From: Candidatus Riflebacteria bacterium HGW-Riflebacteria-2
GTDB lineage: Bacteria; Muiribacteriota; Ozemobacteria; Ozemobacterales; Ozemobacteraceae
NCBI GenBank assembly: GCA_002839435.1
Contig: PGYA01000061.1
Location: 1-46,723, forward strand
Direction: 5' to 3'
Length of the DNA: 46,723 nt
The notes under the pieces are model-generated. The model was not told the origin of the DNA, did not search any database, and saw nothing but the letters and a program-made list of their open reading frames with translations. Within the stretch, counting starts at the first letter, position 1. The number at the start of each line of letters is the position of its first letter. Shown piece by piece: positions 1-9,312 of the stretch. The translations under genes and the position numbers were made by a program.

Positions 1-1188
1 TACCCCAAACCCGAAATTCTCCGCCAGATAAGGGTTCGCACCAAAAGAGCCAATCGCGTAATCGGTATCAACCTGACGCCGGCACAAATAGAAACCTTTC
101 TGCTCCGCCTCAAGCTTGATACCCGCCGCGACGGTGAAGACCTGATCGTCAGCGTTCCGCCTTACCGCCACGATCTGGAACTCGAAGTCGATATCATCGA
201 AGAAATCGCCCGCATGTATGGTTACAACAACATACCCGAAACACTGCCGGCGATTACGTCAGTATTGCAGCTGCCAACACCACTGCAGAAAGTGTGCAAC
301 AGACTGCGCGACCACATGGTTTCCTGCGGATTCAACGAAATCATGACCTACAGCTTCATACCAGCCAACATCAATGAAAGCTTCCGGGAAAAGAAGCCTT
401 TACTGCTGCAAAATCCGCTTTCAGAAGAACTCAGCACCATGCGCACCAGCATCAAATGGGGAATGTACGACGCCCTGCGCCGCAATATTCTCAACGACGA
501 ATTCAACCTCAGACTTTTCGAAATCGGCAGGGTATTCCATCCAGCCGCCGGCGGACTGAGCGAAGAATTCACCCGGCTCTGCCTTGGTTTCTGCGGCTCA
601 GTTAACCCGCGTGACTGGCGACGAAATAGCGAAAACTTCGATCTTTATGTGATTAAGGGTATCGTCGAAAACATTGCAAAACTGCTCAGACTCAAGATCA
701 AGTTTGCACCTGGCAGTTGCAGCCTCTTTCATCCTACGATGCAGATGGAGCTGAGTGCCGGCAAAACTCACATCGGCGAATTCGGGCAACTGCACCCAGA
801 ATTTATCGACAACAAGAAAATGCCCAAATGCATTTACATGGTTGAAATCGACCTTGATAAGGCCGCCAACGCCGCTGAAGACAGTCAGCGCATGCAACCG
901 ATTCCAGATCTGCCTGCGATCAGAAGAGACCTCGCGCTGCTGGCACCAGAAAGTGTCGGCAACCGCGATATCAGCAAGATTCTTACCAATGAGGGTAAAG
1001 CGCTTCTCGAAGACTGTTATCTGTTCGATGTTTATCAGGGCAAGGGAATTGAGCCCGGTTTCCGTTCTCTCGCCTACGCTCTGACCTTCCGCGACCTTAA
1101 AAAAACACTGACGGACGAAGAAATACAACCTCTCATCGACAAAATGATCGGCCGTCTCGACCGCGAACTTTCTGTAAAACTACGATGA
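1..1188 (+). CDS. pheT: Phenylalanine--tRNA ligase beta subunit, 3' part
   Basis: This is the C-terminal half of the beta subunit that pairs with PheS to charge tRNA-Phe. The frame is open from base 1, so the gene starts before the window; about 395 codons of a usual ~800 are visible. The start of the visible part carries the B5 domain signature (PPYRHDLELEVDIIEEIARM followed by YGYNNIP). A catalytic-like core follows. The last ~95 residues (from PIPDLPAIRRDLAL to the end) match the anticodon-binding FDX-ACB domain with its typical FRSLAYALTFRD stretch. The first ATG in this frame, at 214, lies inside the B5 signature and is not the start. A small membrane protein gene follows 13 bases downstream and is probably on the same transcript. 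Confidence 0.96.
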   Translation, partial: YPKPEILRQIRVRTKRANRVIGINLTPAQIETFLLRLKLDTRRDGEDLIVSVPPYRHDLELEVDIIEEIARMYGYNNIPETLPAITSVLQLPTPLQKVCNRLRDHMVSCGFNEIMTYSFIPANINESFREKKPLLLQNPLSEELSTMRTSIKWGMYDALRRNILNDEFNLRLFEIGRVFHPAAGGLSEEFTRLCLGFCGSVNPRDWRRNSENFDLYVIKGIVENIAKLLRLKIKFAPGSCSLFHPTMQMELSAGKTHIGEFGQLHPEFIDNKKMPKCIYMVEIDLDKAANAAEDSQRMQPIPDLPAIRRDLALLAPESVGNRDISKILTNEGKALLEDCYLFDVYQGKGIEPGFRSLAYALTFRDLKKTLTDEEIQPLIDKMIGRLDRELSVKLR

Positions 1189-1201
1189 GGAAATAGCGCT
1201 G

Positions 1202-1531
1202 ATGATGATTGAACTTTACAAGCTCTGCTCTGATACTTCAACAGCAGAAACGCTTACGATATTGTTTTTCGGCCTGATTTTTCTTGGAGTGACCATATAT
1301 AAACACGATATCATACAGCGGCTGAACCTCAAGCCAACCGGATTCGACAAGGGAATCATCTACGTTTCAGCCGGAATCACCCTGTTCTGCGGGATTCTGC
1401 TCTTCGGTAAACTGCTGTTTCCAGATAATGTCGATAGTCTGCTCAAAGCGCTTGGCCTGAGTGACTTTGTCAAATCAGCGGCGTTCACCCTGCAATCTGC
1501 TGTTCTTTCCATTCTAGGCTTGTTCATTTAG
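1202..1531 (+). CDS. Small integral membrane protein, unknown function
   Basis: I do not recognise this 109-residue protein. It has three hydrophobic stretches, at about residues 15-34, 51-73 and 92-109, the last running to the C-terminus. Lysine-rich segments lie between the first two (around YKHDIIQRLNLK). The start follows GAGGAA at a suitable distance; two ATG codons are adjacent and either could be used. It sits 13 bases after pheT and ends just before a hairpin terminator, so it is probably the last gene of the pheT transcript. That context gives no clear functional link. Confidence 0.7.
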   Translation: MMIELYKLCSDTSTAETLTILFFGLIFLGVTIYKHDIIQRLNLKPTGFDKGIIYVSAGITLFCGILLFGKLLFPDNVDSLLKALGLSDFVKSAAFTLQSAVLSILGLFI

Positions 1532-1548
1532 TCTCAAAAATCAATCAG

Positions 1549-1590
1549 GGCGCTTCTGCAATTATACGGCAGAGGCGCCTTCTGTTTTTG
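1549..1590 (+). terminator. Rho-independent terminator after the pheT transcript
   Basis: An 11-bp stem (GGCGCTTCTGC with GCAGAGGCGCC, one G-U pair) with a 9-base loop is followed by a T-rich tail (TTCTGTTTTT). It lies 18 bases after the small membrane protein gene. Confidence 0.8.
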
Positions 1591-1657
1591 CAGAAAAAAA
1601 TTGAATCCGCACAAATTCAATTTCGTTGTATCCTGATAGCAGTTCACGGGAGGAAAA

Positions 1658-3922
1658 ATGAAACACTATTACCACATGTTTGTTTTTGTCGTTCTTTGTC
1701 TTTGTTTGTCCAGCGGAGTTGCATTTGCCGACGGCATGATCCTGCCGATGCATGAAGAAAGAATAATATTTATGCCGCCTTCACGACCGGCAGAAAATTT
1801 TACTGTCCCGCTGTCGGTAAACAAACACCATGTCAAGATCCGCATCAACAATCTGGCGGCCTCTACCGACGTTGATCAGACCTTTTTCAACCATGAGAAT
1901 CGCACGATCGAAGGGCTTTACATCTTCCCTTTGCCGGTAAACGCATCAATCAGCGGCTTTTCGATGGATGTCGAAGGCAAAATGACAACTGGCGAACTTA
2001 TGGATGCTGACAAGGCCCGCAAAATTTACGAAGACATCGTAAGACAGATGCGTGACCCTGGCTTGCTCGAGTATATGGGGCATGGCGTTTTCAAGACCAG
2101 AATATATCCAATCGAAGGTCGCAGCGAAAAGAATGTGAAAATTGCCTATCAGGAAGCCCTGAAGATGGAAGGCGGCCTGGTTCGCTACGTATACCCTCTC
2201 GACATCGACAAATATACCAAAGAAGACATGAAGAACGTGGCAATTGAGGCGCTGGTTAAATCTGACCTGCCAATCAGTTCGGTTTATTCACCGACCCACA
2301 AGATTTCGATACATCGCAAGAACGAACGTGAAGTCGTCGTTGGCTTTGAAGCAGAGAAACATTTCCCCGACAAAGATTTCGTTCTTTACTACGCCGTGTC
2401 CAGCAAAGACGTATCACTGACCGCGATCAACCATCGCCCCGACCCCAGTGAAGACGGCACCTTCATGCTTATGCTCGCCCCCGCCCTTAAAGGCCAGCAG
2501 GAAAAGACTCCAAACATAGATGTCGCGCTGGTAATGGATACTTCAGGCAGCATGGCCGGCAAGAAAATCACACAGGCGCGCAAAGCGCTTGAATTCTGCA
2601 TAAAATCGCTGTCTGACGACAGCAATTTCATACTGATCAATTTTTCGACCGAGGCAGAGGCCTACAAGGGCGGTCTGACAAAGATGAACGCCGACACACG
2701 CGAAGGGGCATTGAATTACATCAAAAACCTCGATGCTGCCGGCGGCACAAATATCTCTGAATCACTCGAACTTGCGGTCGGGGCTCTTAATAAAAGCGAG
2801 AGCAAAAACTCGCGATTTATCGTCTTCGTTACTGACGGCAAGCCGACCGCTGGCCTGACCGATGCCGACGAAATTATCAAACTGATGTCACGCAAAAACA
2901 CTGAAGGAATCAGGCTGTTTTCATTTGGCATCGGCGATGATCTCAACGCAACTCTTATAGACAGCCTGGCCGAAGAGAACAGCGGTGTCTCCGACTATGT
3001 ATCAGAAGACGAAGACCTCGAAATAAAAACATCGGCGCTGTTTTCGAAGCTGACACACCCGGTTCTGACTGACGTCAGCCTGCAGTTTCACAATGTTGAA
3101 GTCAGCCAGATTTACCCGCGCAAGGTCGGAGATGTTTTCAAGGGCAGCAACATACTTATTCTCGGCCGCTACAGCAAACCGGGAGCAGCAAGAATCACCT
3201 TGTCCGGCCGTCTACGCGACGAAGTCGTCAAGCTCGATTTCGAAACCGACTTTCCGGCGCGAGAAGGCGAAAATGCATTTGTCGCCAAAATCTGGGCAAC
3301 CCGCAAAATTGGTTTTCTGCTCGAGCAGATACGCAAAAACGGCGCTGACGACGAACTCAAAAACGAGATCATCACCCTTGCCAAGCGTTACGGCATTCTG
3401 ACCCCTTACACATCATATCTGGTGCTGGAAGATAACGACAAATTCGGTCCCAACCTGCGGCAGACAATGATACCGGGCGACATGCCATCAGCCTCATTCG
3501 ATGAAGAAAAAAGCAAATTTTCGGTACAAAGGCTTGAAAGCCTGTCAGATGGTGCTGATGCTGTTGGCGCATCGCGCGAAATGAATACTCTCAAGGCAGC
3601 AGCTGCGCCGCAAAGCTTCAGTCCGGCGCGAGCGAGACCTGGCTCAAATGTGGTGACCAGAGGGATTCAGGCGCCGGTCAGCAAGGAAGCCGGCGGCAAA
3701 ACCTTCTATTTCATCGACGAAAAGTGGATAGACAGCTCCGTTAAGGCGGAGAAACCCGAGATAACCATAAAAGCCTGGTCAGCGGCTTACTTTGATCTCT
3801 GCAACAAGTATCCGCAACTTGCAAAAATGCTTTCAGTCGGCGACAAAGTAATAGTTATCTTTAAAAACAAGGTTATCGAAATCAGCCCCGATCGCGGAGA
3901 AGAAAAGTCTATCGACATGTAA
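1658..3922 (+). CDS. Secreted VIT and von Willebrand factor A domain protein
   Basis: The 754-residue protein starts with a Sec signal peptide (hydrophobic core about residues 7-22, cleavage likely after VAFA). An N-terminal VIT domain (inter-alpha-trypsin inhibitor type, about 45-170) includes the typical ANEGLYIFPLP-like segment, here IEGLYIFPLP. A VWA domain (about 285-460) follows with an intact metal site: D294-T-S296-G-S298, the GGTNIS threonine and VTDGKPT. The tail is a beta-rich region, a low-complexity Ala/Ser/Pro linker (about 610-670) and a final globular stretch. VIT/VWA proteins usually bind protein partners outside the cytoplasm through the metal site; the partner here is unknown. 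It has a good Shine-Dalgarno (GGGAGGA) and terminators on both sides, so it is likely monocistronic. Confidence 0.88.
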   Translation: MKHYYHMFVFVVLCLCLSSGVAFADGMILPMHEERIIFMPPSRPAENFTVPLSVNKHHVKIRINNLAASTDVDQTFFNHENRTIEGLYIFPLPVNASISGFSMDVEGKMTTGELMDADKARKIYEDIVRQMRDPGLLEYMGHGVFKTRIYPIEGRSEKNVKIAYQEALKMEGGLVRYVYPLDIDKYTKEDMKNVAIEALVKSDLPISSVYSPTHKISIHRKNEREVVVGFEAEKHFPDKDFVLYYAVSSKDVSLTAINHRPDPSEDGTFMLMLAPALKGQQEKTPNIDVALVMDTSGSMAGKKITQARKALEFCIKSLSDDSNFILINFSTEAEAYKGGLTKMNADTREGALNYIKNLDAAGGTNISESLELAVGALNKSESKNSRFIVFVTDGKPTAGLTDADEIIKLMSRKNTEGIRLFSFGIGDDLNATLIDSLAEENSGVSDYVSEDEDLEIKTSALFSKLTHPVLTDVSLQFHNVEVSQIYPRKVGDVFKGSNILILGRYSKPGAARITLSGRLRDEVVKLDFETDFPAREGENAFVAKIWATRKIGFLLEQIRKNGADDELKNEIITLAKRYGILTPYTSYLVLEDNDKFGPNLRQTMIPGDMPSASFDEEKSKFSVQRLESLSDGADAVGASREMNTLKAAAAPQSFSPARARPGSNVVTRGIQAPVSKEAGGKTFYFIDEKWIDSSVKAEKPEITIKAWSAAYFDLCNKYPQLAKMLSVGDKVIVIFKNKVIEISPDRGEEKSIDM

Positions 3923-3943
3923 TCCCGTTGATTTGTTGAATTT

Positions 3944-3980
3944 CTGCCGCCAGAGATATGTCTGGCGGCAGATTTTTTTT
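3944..3980 (+). terminator. Rho-independent terminator after the VIT/VWA gene
   Basis: A perfect 11-bp stem (CTGCCGCCAGA with TCTGGCGGCAG) with a 6-base loop is followed by a run of eight T. Confidence 0.93.
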
Positions 3981-4006
3981 GAATTTTGCGCCGATTGTGT
4001 TATCAT
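3979..4006 (+). promoter_or_regulatory. Candidate sigma-70 promoter for the nucleoside transporter gene
   Basis: TTGAAT and TATCAT are separated by 16 bases, directly after the preceding terminator and 32 bases before the next start codon. This is pattern matching only. Confidence 0.45.
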
Positions 4007-4038
4007 TCGTGCATTAATACAAGCGAGGAGCGCAAGGA

Positions 4039-5382
4039 ATGGAAAGATTCGTCAGCCTGATCGGCATACCTGTTCAAATTGGCATCTGCTATGCACTTTC
4101 TACCGACCGTAAAAAAATCAACTGGAAACTGGTCGGCTGGGGTATTGCCCTGCAGCTGATTTTTGCCATTCTGATCCTCAAGACGCCACAGGGAGAGGCA
4201 CTTTTCGGCTGGCTCAACGATGCCGTCGTAAGAATGCTGAGTTTCTCGACCGATGGCGCCAAGTTCATCTTCGGTGAACTGGTAAACTTTGTTGTACCGG
4301 TCAATATCGGTAACGCAGCCGCGTCTCCCGATCTGGCTCCCGGCGTTGCCGCACTCAAGCTGACAGCTACGACCGGCGCCTATTTCGCGTTCAATGTACT
4401 GCCGACCATCATCTTCTTTTCGTCTTTTATGGCCATTCTTTACCATCTCGGCATCATGCAGCGGCTGGTATATTATGTGGCCATGATCATGCAGAAAACC
4501 ATGAAAACTTCTGGAGCAGAATCGCTCAGTGCGGCCGCGAACATATTCGTCGGCCAGACAGAAGCTCCACTGGTAATCAAGCCATACGTCGATAAAATGA
4601 CCTTTTCGGAGCTTTGCTGCATCATGTCAGGCGGCATGGCAACGATCGCCGGCGGTGTTATGGCAGCCTATGTCGGCATGCTGAAAGACAGCATTCCGGG
4701 AATCGCCGGTCACCTTATCGCGGCATCGGTCATGTCAGCTCCGGCAGCGCTGGTTTTTGCCAAGATACTGGTTCCTGAAACCGAAGTGCCGGTGACAAGT
4801 GGCAGTGTAGAACTCAGAATAGAAAAAATTGACCAGAACGTCATCGACGCAGCTGCCCGCGGTTGTTCAGAAGGCATGAGCCTGGCGCTGAATGTAGCTG
4901 CCATGCTGATCGGTTTTATCGCAATGATAGCCATGGGCAACCACATCTGGAAAATGATTGCCGATGCCGTTGGCATAACCAGCTATAACAGCATCGAATC
5001 AATTATTGGTCTGGCTGCAGCTCCCTTCGCCTGGCTGCTGGGAATTCCCACCAGCGACATTTATGTTGCCGGCGAACTGCTCGGCAAAAAGCTAATTCTC
5101 AACGAATTCGTCGCTTACGCTGACCTCAGTAAGTATGTCAACGGCCAGGTTCTCAGCGCTGATGGCGTCCCGGTTCAGCTGGCAATGCGCAGTAAAATTA
5201 TTCTCAGCTATGCCCTGTGCGGCTTTGCCAATCTTGGTTCTATTGGTATTCAGCTCGGCGGTATCGGCGGCATTGCCCCGGCCAGGCGTGGAGATCTGGC
5301 GAAACTTGCCTTCAGAGCCCTTCTCGCTGGCTCTTTTGCGTGTTTTCTTACTGCCAATATTGCGGGCATTCTTATAGAATAA
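4039..5382 (+). CDS. NupC-type concentrative nucleoside transporter
   Basis: This 447-residue membrane protein resembles the CNT family, which takes up nucleosides by symport with H+ or Na+. It has many hydrophobic segments: an N-terminal pair, a central block around FGELVNFVVP and the FFSSFMAILYHLGIMQ region, and a C-terminal block. Family hallmarks include the GQTEAPLVIKPY motif of the nucleoside-binding core, the GGMATIAGGVMAAYV segment, and the C-terminal ALCGFANLGSIGIQLGGIGG. The length fits bacterial CNTs (about 400-430), slightly long. GAGGAG lies about 9 bases before the ATG. It is flanked by terminators, so it is probably a single-gene unit. The exact nucleoside preference cannot be read from the sequence. 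Confidence 0.93.
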   Translation: MERFVSLIGIPVQIGICYALSTDRKKINWKLVGWGIALQLIFAILILKTPQGEALFGWLNDAVVRMLSFSTDGAKFIFGELVNFVVPVNIGNAAASPDLAPGVAALKLTATTGAYFAFNVLPTIIFFSSFMAILYHLGIMQRLVYYVAMIMQKTMKTSGAESLSAAANIFVGQTEAPLVIKPYVDKMTFSELCCIMSGGMATIAGGVMAAYVGMLKDSIPGIAGHLIAASVMSAPAALVFAKILVPETEVPVTSGSVELRIEKIDQNVIDAAARGCSEGMSLALNVAAMLIGFIAMIAMGNHIWKMIADAVGITSYNSIESIIGLAAAPFAWLLGIPTSDIYVAGELLGKKLILNEFVAYADLSKYVNGQVLSADGVPVQLAMRSKIILSYALCGFANLGSIGIQLGGIGGIAPARRGDLAKLAFRALLAGSFACFLTANIAGILIE

Positions 5383-5398
5383 TACCGACAGTATACAA

Positions 5399-5431
5399 GG
5401 GCGCGCTTCCAGACAGCTGGAGCGCGCCTTT
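5399..5431 (+). terminator. Rho-independent terminator after the transporter gene
   Basis: A strong GC stem (GGCGCGCTTCCAG with CTGGAGCGCGCC, one bulged base) with a short loop is followed by only three T, so the tail is weak. Confidence 0.65.
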
Positions 5432-5513
5432 GCTATTACAGATGGCATAGCAATAGCGACCAGTCTGTGCTATCATACAGCCTGAAAAACTCAAGTTACA
5501 GCAGGAGAGTTCA

Positions 5514-6596
5514 ATGAAAATCGGATTGGCTGGACTGCCAATGTCTGGCAAAACAAGCATATTCAACATGGCCACCCGCGCCAAGGCACAGACACGCGAC
5601 TATCTCGCGCAGACCGACGAGATCAACAGCGGCATCATCAAAGTACCTGACCCGCGTATAGATCATCTGACCACTGTTTTCAAACCAAAAAAGACCACCT
5701 TTGCCACGGTCGAGTTCACCGATATACCAGGCATAAGCAGTGCAGAGAGCAAATCAGCGAGTAAGACTCTCGCCAATATCCGCACCTGCGAAGCCATTAT
5801 GCTGGTGGTCAGACTTTTCGAAAGCGAAGAGATACCGCACATACACAACAAAATCGATCCGGCCGCCGATGTTGAAGAACTCTGTCTCGAGTTCATATTC
5901 AGCGATCTTGAGATGATTACTAACAAGATCGAGCGCCTGCAGAAAGAAATCAGGGTAGTAAAAAAGCCTGAGGCAGCCAAAGAACTCGAACTAATGGAAC
6001 GCCTGCGCGCGACTCTCGAAGACAACAAATTTATTTCGACGATTGAACTCAGCGAAGAGCAGGAGCAAAGCCTGCGTGGCTACAGGTTTTTGACGCAGAA
6101 GCCATTGCTGCTGGTCGGCAACTGTTCGGATGAGCAGTTCTCAACTCCCGACAGCAAGGTCGCGGCATTTGCGGCAATCTGCAAAGAACGTGGCTGGCAG
6201 CCGACATTGGTTTCGGCAGCAACTGAGATGGAGATTTCCGCACTTTCGCCAGAAGAAGAAGCAATATTTCTCGAAGAATATGGACTCAAGGAATCGGGGC
6301 GTAATCGCTTGATTTCAGAAGCTTACAAGCTTCTCAACTATATCAGTTTTTTGACTGTCGGCGAAGATGAAGTCCGGGCATGGCCTTTGCAAAGCGGCAC
6401 CAGTGCGCATAAAGCGGCCGGCAAGATACATTCAGATATTGAACGTGGCTTTATCAGAGCAGAAGTCGTGGCTTATGACGATTTTTTCGAAAAAGGCAGC
6501 ATGGTTGCGGTCAAGGCTGCCGGCCTGGCAAGGCTTGAAGGGAAAGAATATATTGTTAAAGATGGTGACATCATCAATTTCAGGTTCAACGTCTGA
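5514..6596 (+). CDS. YchF/OLA1-like P-loop NTPase with TGS domain (divergent)
   Basis: The 360-residue length and domain order match YchF: an N-terminal P-loop domain, a helical coiled insert (about 120-165) and a C-terminal TGS-like domain. The C-terminal part is clearly YchF-type (FLTVGEDEVRAWPL, AAGKIHSDIERGFIRAEV, DGDIINFRFN). The nucleotide motifs are unusual. G1 is GLPMSGKTS at residues 7-15, where typical YchF has GLPNVGKST. G3 is DIPGIS rather than DIAGLV. The base-recognition site is GNCSD, where YchF normally has NxxE. It is either a fast-evolving YchF or a paralogue with altered nucleotide use. Family members are ribosome-associated ATPases linked to stress. CAGGAGAG precedes the ATG. 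The phosphatase gene follows 21 bases later. Confidence 0.85.
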   Translation: MKIGLAGLPMSGKTSIFNMATRAKAQTRDYLAQTDEINSGIIKVPDPRIDHLTTVFKPKKTTFATVEFTDIPGISSAESKSASKTLANIRTCEAIMLVVRLFESEEIPHIHNKIDPAADVEELCLEFIFSDLEMITNKIERLQKEIRVVKKPEAAKELELMERLRATLEDNKFISTIELSEEQEQSLRGYRFLTQKPLLLVGNCSDEQFSTPDSKVAAFAAICKERGWQPTLVSAATEMEISALSPEEEAIFLEEYGLKESGRNRLISEAYKLLNYISFLTVGEDEVRAWPLQSGTSAHKAAGKIHSDIERGFIRAEVVAYDDFFEKGSMVAVKAAGLARLEGKEYIVKDGDIINFRFNV

Positions 6597-6617
6597 TTCA
6601 GCCGGATTGATACCTGA

Positions 6618-9311
6618 ATGAGCCTGCAGCGACGTCTTACCCGTGGCATCATGGCCGTTCTCGCCCTGATTCTGGTATTCATGCTGCTGACCTCGATTTC
6701 CTACTGGGATATCGAAGGATTTGTCACCTCGATTCTACCGGTCAATATTGCGATTGCACGCTCTTATGAGCGGGTGACCAGTTCCTGGACGCAGTTGGCC
6801 GATGCTACCAACGACAGCCTGGTCAAAAACATGACCGACGCCGACGAAGCGACCCTGACCGCCCGGGCCGACGAACTTGCCGGACTGATCAAAAAGCTCG
6901 ACAATCTAATTACAGACGACAAGCGAGCAGAAGTGCTGCACGGCATAGCGAACCTGAATACAACTTTCATGCGGCAGCTTGCTTCTTTCAAATTGTTGTT
7001 GAAGAATCGCAATCGCTCTTTAAAGCGGAACTCTGACCGCAGGGTAAAGGCCGCCGAAGGCCTGCGCTCCGAGGTAGTAAATCTGCTCGACCGCTTCAAA
7101 AGTATGATGATCGATCTCAATGCTGCCTTCAAGAACCCTGATTTTCAAGCATCTCTCAGCACCACCTCAACTCTGATGGACAAGATAGCCAGAATTGAAA
7201 GGGATCTGATACTGGCTGAAACAGAGGTCGCACTTTATTTAAGCATTAAACATGGCAAAGAAACCCCGGAAGAAATGAAAAGCGGCAAGAATACTGCAGC
7301 GCGGGTAGAAAATCGCCTGCGGGCGGTCTTGTTTCTACTTGAGCGCTCGGTGCAGGAAAGCAAGGTGGTGCTGCACAAGCGGGTACTGTCGCAGGTTGAA
7401 GCCAAGATCCGCGGATTTTATGAATCTTTTCAGAAGCTGCGCAACATACTTGAAGCACCAGAAAGCGATCTAATAGAATTAGAAGATCAGCTACATCAGG
7501 TCATGTCAGAGATGTATGCGCTCAAGCAGCAGGGAGTGGCACTCTCCACCAGCGAAGCTGAGATATTCTGGAGCCGGATATTCTATATCTCTGACCAGCT
7601 AAAAATTCATGCCAGCAACAACCACAAGTTGATTCTGGCTTTCCTTCTTATAGTGCTGGTCGCCGGCGTATATCTCATAATTGTTTTTCCGCAACAGATT
7701 GGCGGCCCGCTGAAAAAGCTCAGCTCCGAAATAGCAGAATTCGAGCTGGGCAAGCCCCTCGGTGAAATTCCGCGCTCGGATACAGAAGAAATAGATTCGC
7801 TGGCACAGGCTTTTAAAATTATGACCGGCAGGCTAAAGCAGCAGGGTGATGTAAATCAGAAGTATCTTGAATCTATTCACAGTATGACCGTTGTTTATCG
7901 CGAACTGCACGAAACCACCAAGCGCACAGACACGCCAGATGAACGAATCGAGAAGGCCATCAACATGATTCTTGAACAACTGATCTGGCATTGTCCGGGT
8001 ATAGATCTGGTAAAAGTGATGATTATCAAAGAAGAAACGAAATCAAGCGAAGCCGAGGTGGCAGATAACCGCACAAACCGCTATTTTACCAGACTTGGCG
8101 ATCCTGAATTCAGCGAACGCTTTAAAACAAGCGGAGAATTTGCGCCATACTGCGAATCGGTCGGCTACAATCCACAAGATCCCGCCAGTTCGTCAGTGGA
8201 AAGTATTCCCTGTGACGCAGACGACAATGGCGTTACCGGATGGTATTTCGAAAACAGCCTTGGAATAAGGACAGGCGCTGATGATAACAGTTTTTTTCAA
8301 CCGATCTACCGTCCGCTGGCTATAGGCAGCAACCCCACCCTGGCCAGTCGGCGGCATGAAAGGGGCCTCAAAGGCAGCCTGGTTACCGAGCCTCTGAACA
8401 TGCCGGTTCATGGTTCAGAAGATCTGCAGGAACAACGTGGGCTACTGTTTGTATATTATCTGAATCCGGAAACCCGCCTTTCATGGCAGGAGATATTTTT
8501 CATTCAGATCATCGCCAGCCAGATTTCTTCAATCATTGAAACCGATGGCCTGTTGCAGGAACATGACCTCAAGAAAAAGATGGATGATCAGCTACAGATG
8601 GCTAAAGAAATACAGGAGAATCTTCTGCCGCATGCAGTTCCTGAAATTACTGGTCTGCATATCAGCCGCGTCAGCAAATCAGCAGAAGAAGTTGGTGGTG
8701 ATTACTACGATTTTTTCAGACTTGACGAAAACCGCCTGGCAGTTGTAATTGCTGATGCCGCCGGCAAAAACGTACCAGCAGCAATAATAATGACTGTGTT
8801 TAAAACTACCCTTTCGACGATGGAACTTGAAAAACTCAATGCCAGTGAGGTTTTGACCAGGGCAAACAGAACCATAGCAAAAAATATTACCAATGATCGT
8901 TTTATAACCGCAATGTACGTTATAATTAATGCGAAGACGGGTGAAATTGAACTGTCGTGTGCGGGGCATAACCCCGCTCTGCTGGTTACCGGGCGTGGCA
9001 TGGAAAAAGCCATTCACGAGAAAACCTCAAAGGGCCTGCCTCTGGGAATCCTGGAAGACTACACCTATGAATCAATCTCCTTCAAAATGAGAAAAGACGA
9101 TCTGCTCTTTCTCTATACAGATGGAGTGACCGAAGCGCGCAACAGCCTGGACGAAGAGTATGGCGAAAGCAGTCTCAAGAAGTTCCTGACACGACCGCGC
9201 AGCAGTGACTTAGCTGGCATGCTTCTCGCAGAAGTCGAAGAGTTTTCGAAGTCTGCCAAACAACACGACGATATCACCGCCGTTTCGATAGAGTACACCG
9301 GGAGAAACTGA
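6618..9311 (+). CDS. Membrane sensor SpoIIE/PP2C-type serine phosphatase
   Basis: The 897-residue protein has an N-terminal membrane segment (about 10-28) and a long helical extracytoplasmic region to about 335. A second membrane segment (about 338-358, LILAFLLIVLVAGVYLIIVF) leads to a HAMP-like linker (about 360-415). A GAF-like sensory region (about 430-650) follows, then a PP2C/SpoIIE phosphatase domain (about 670-897). The metal-binding motifs are intact: GGDYYD near residue 693, ADAAGKNVPAA, CAGHNPALL, LYTDGVTEA and the HDD near the C-terminus. Such phosphatases usually dephosphorylate STAS-domain anti-sigma-factor antagonists; a STAS gene lies at 11570-11920 on the other strand. The ATG at 6618 has no clear Shine-Dalgarno, so translation may couple to the upstream gene. 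Confidence 0.9.
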   Translation: MSLQRRLTRGIMAVLALILVFMLLTSISYWDIEGFVTSILPVNIAIARSYERVTSSWTQLADATNDSLVKNMTDADEATLTARADELAGLIKKLDNLITDDKRAEVLHGIANLNTTFMRQLASFKLLLKNRNRSLKRNSDRRVKAAEGLRSEVVNLLDRFKSMMIDLNAAFKNPDFQASLSTTSTLMDKIARIERDLILAETEVALYLSIKHGKETPEEMKSGKNTAARVENRLRAVLFLLERSVQESKVVLHKRVLSQVEAKIRGFYESFQKLRNILEAPESDLIELEDQLHQVMSEMYALKQQGVALSTSEAEIFWSRIFYISDQLKIHASNNHKLILAFLLIVLVAGVYLIIVFPQQIGGPLKKLSSEIAEFELGKPLGEIPRSDTEEIDSLAQAFKIMTGRLKQQGDVNQKYLESIHSMTVVYRELHETTKRTDTPDERIEKAINMILEQLIWHCPGIDLVKVMIIKEETKSSEAEVADNRTNRYFTRLGDPEFSERFKTSGEFAPYCESVGYNPQDPASSSVESIPCDADDNGVTGWYFENSLGIRTGADDNSFFQPIYRPLAIGSNPTLASRRHERGLKGSLVTEPLNMPVHGSEDLQEQRGLLFVYYLNPETRLSWQEIFFIQIIASQISSIIETDGLLQEHDLKKKMDDQLQMAKEIQENLLPHAVPEITGLHISRVSKSAEEVGGDYYDFFRLDENRLAVVIADAAGKNVPAAIIMTVFKTTLSTMELEKLNASEVLTRANRTIAKNITNDRFITAMYVIINAKTGEIELSCAGHNPALLVTGRGMEKAIHEKTSKGLPLGILEDYTYESISFKMRKDDLLFLYTDGVTEARNSLDEEYGESSLKKFLTRPRSSDLAGMLLAEVEEFSKSAKQHDDITAVSIEYTGRN

Positions 9312-9312
9312 C

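Noticed and set aside
598..1128. 176-codon open frame on - inside pheT
   Set aside because: Antisense to the pheT FDX-ACB region; no independent support.
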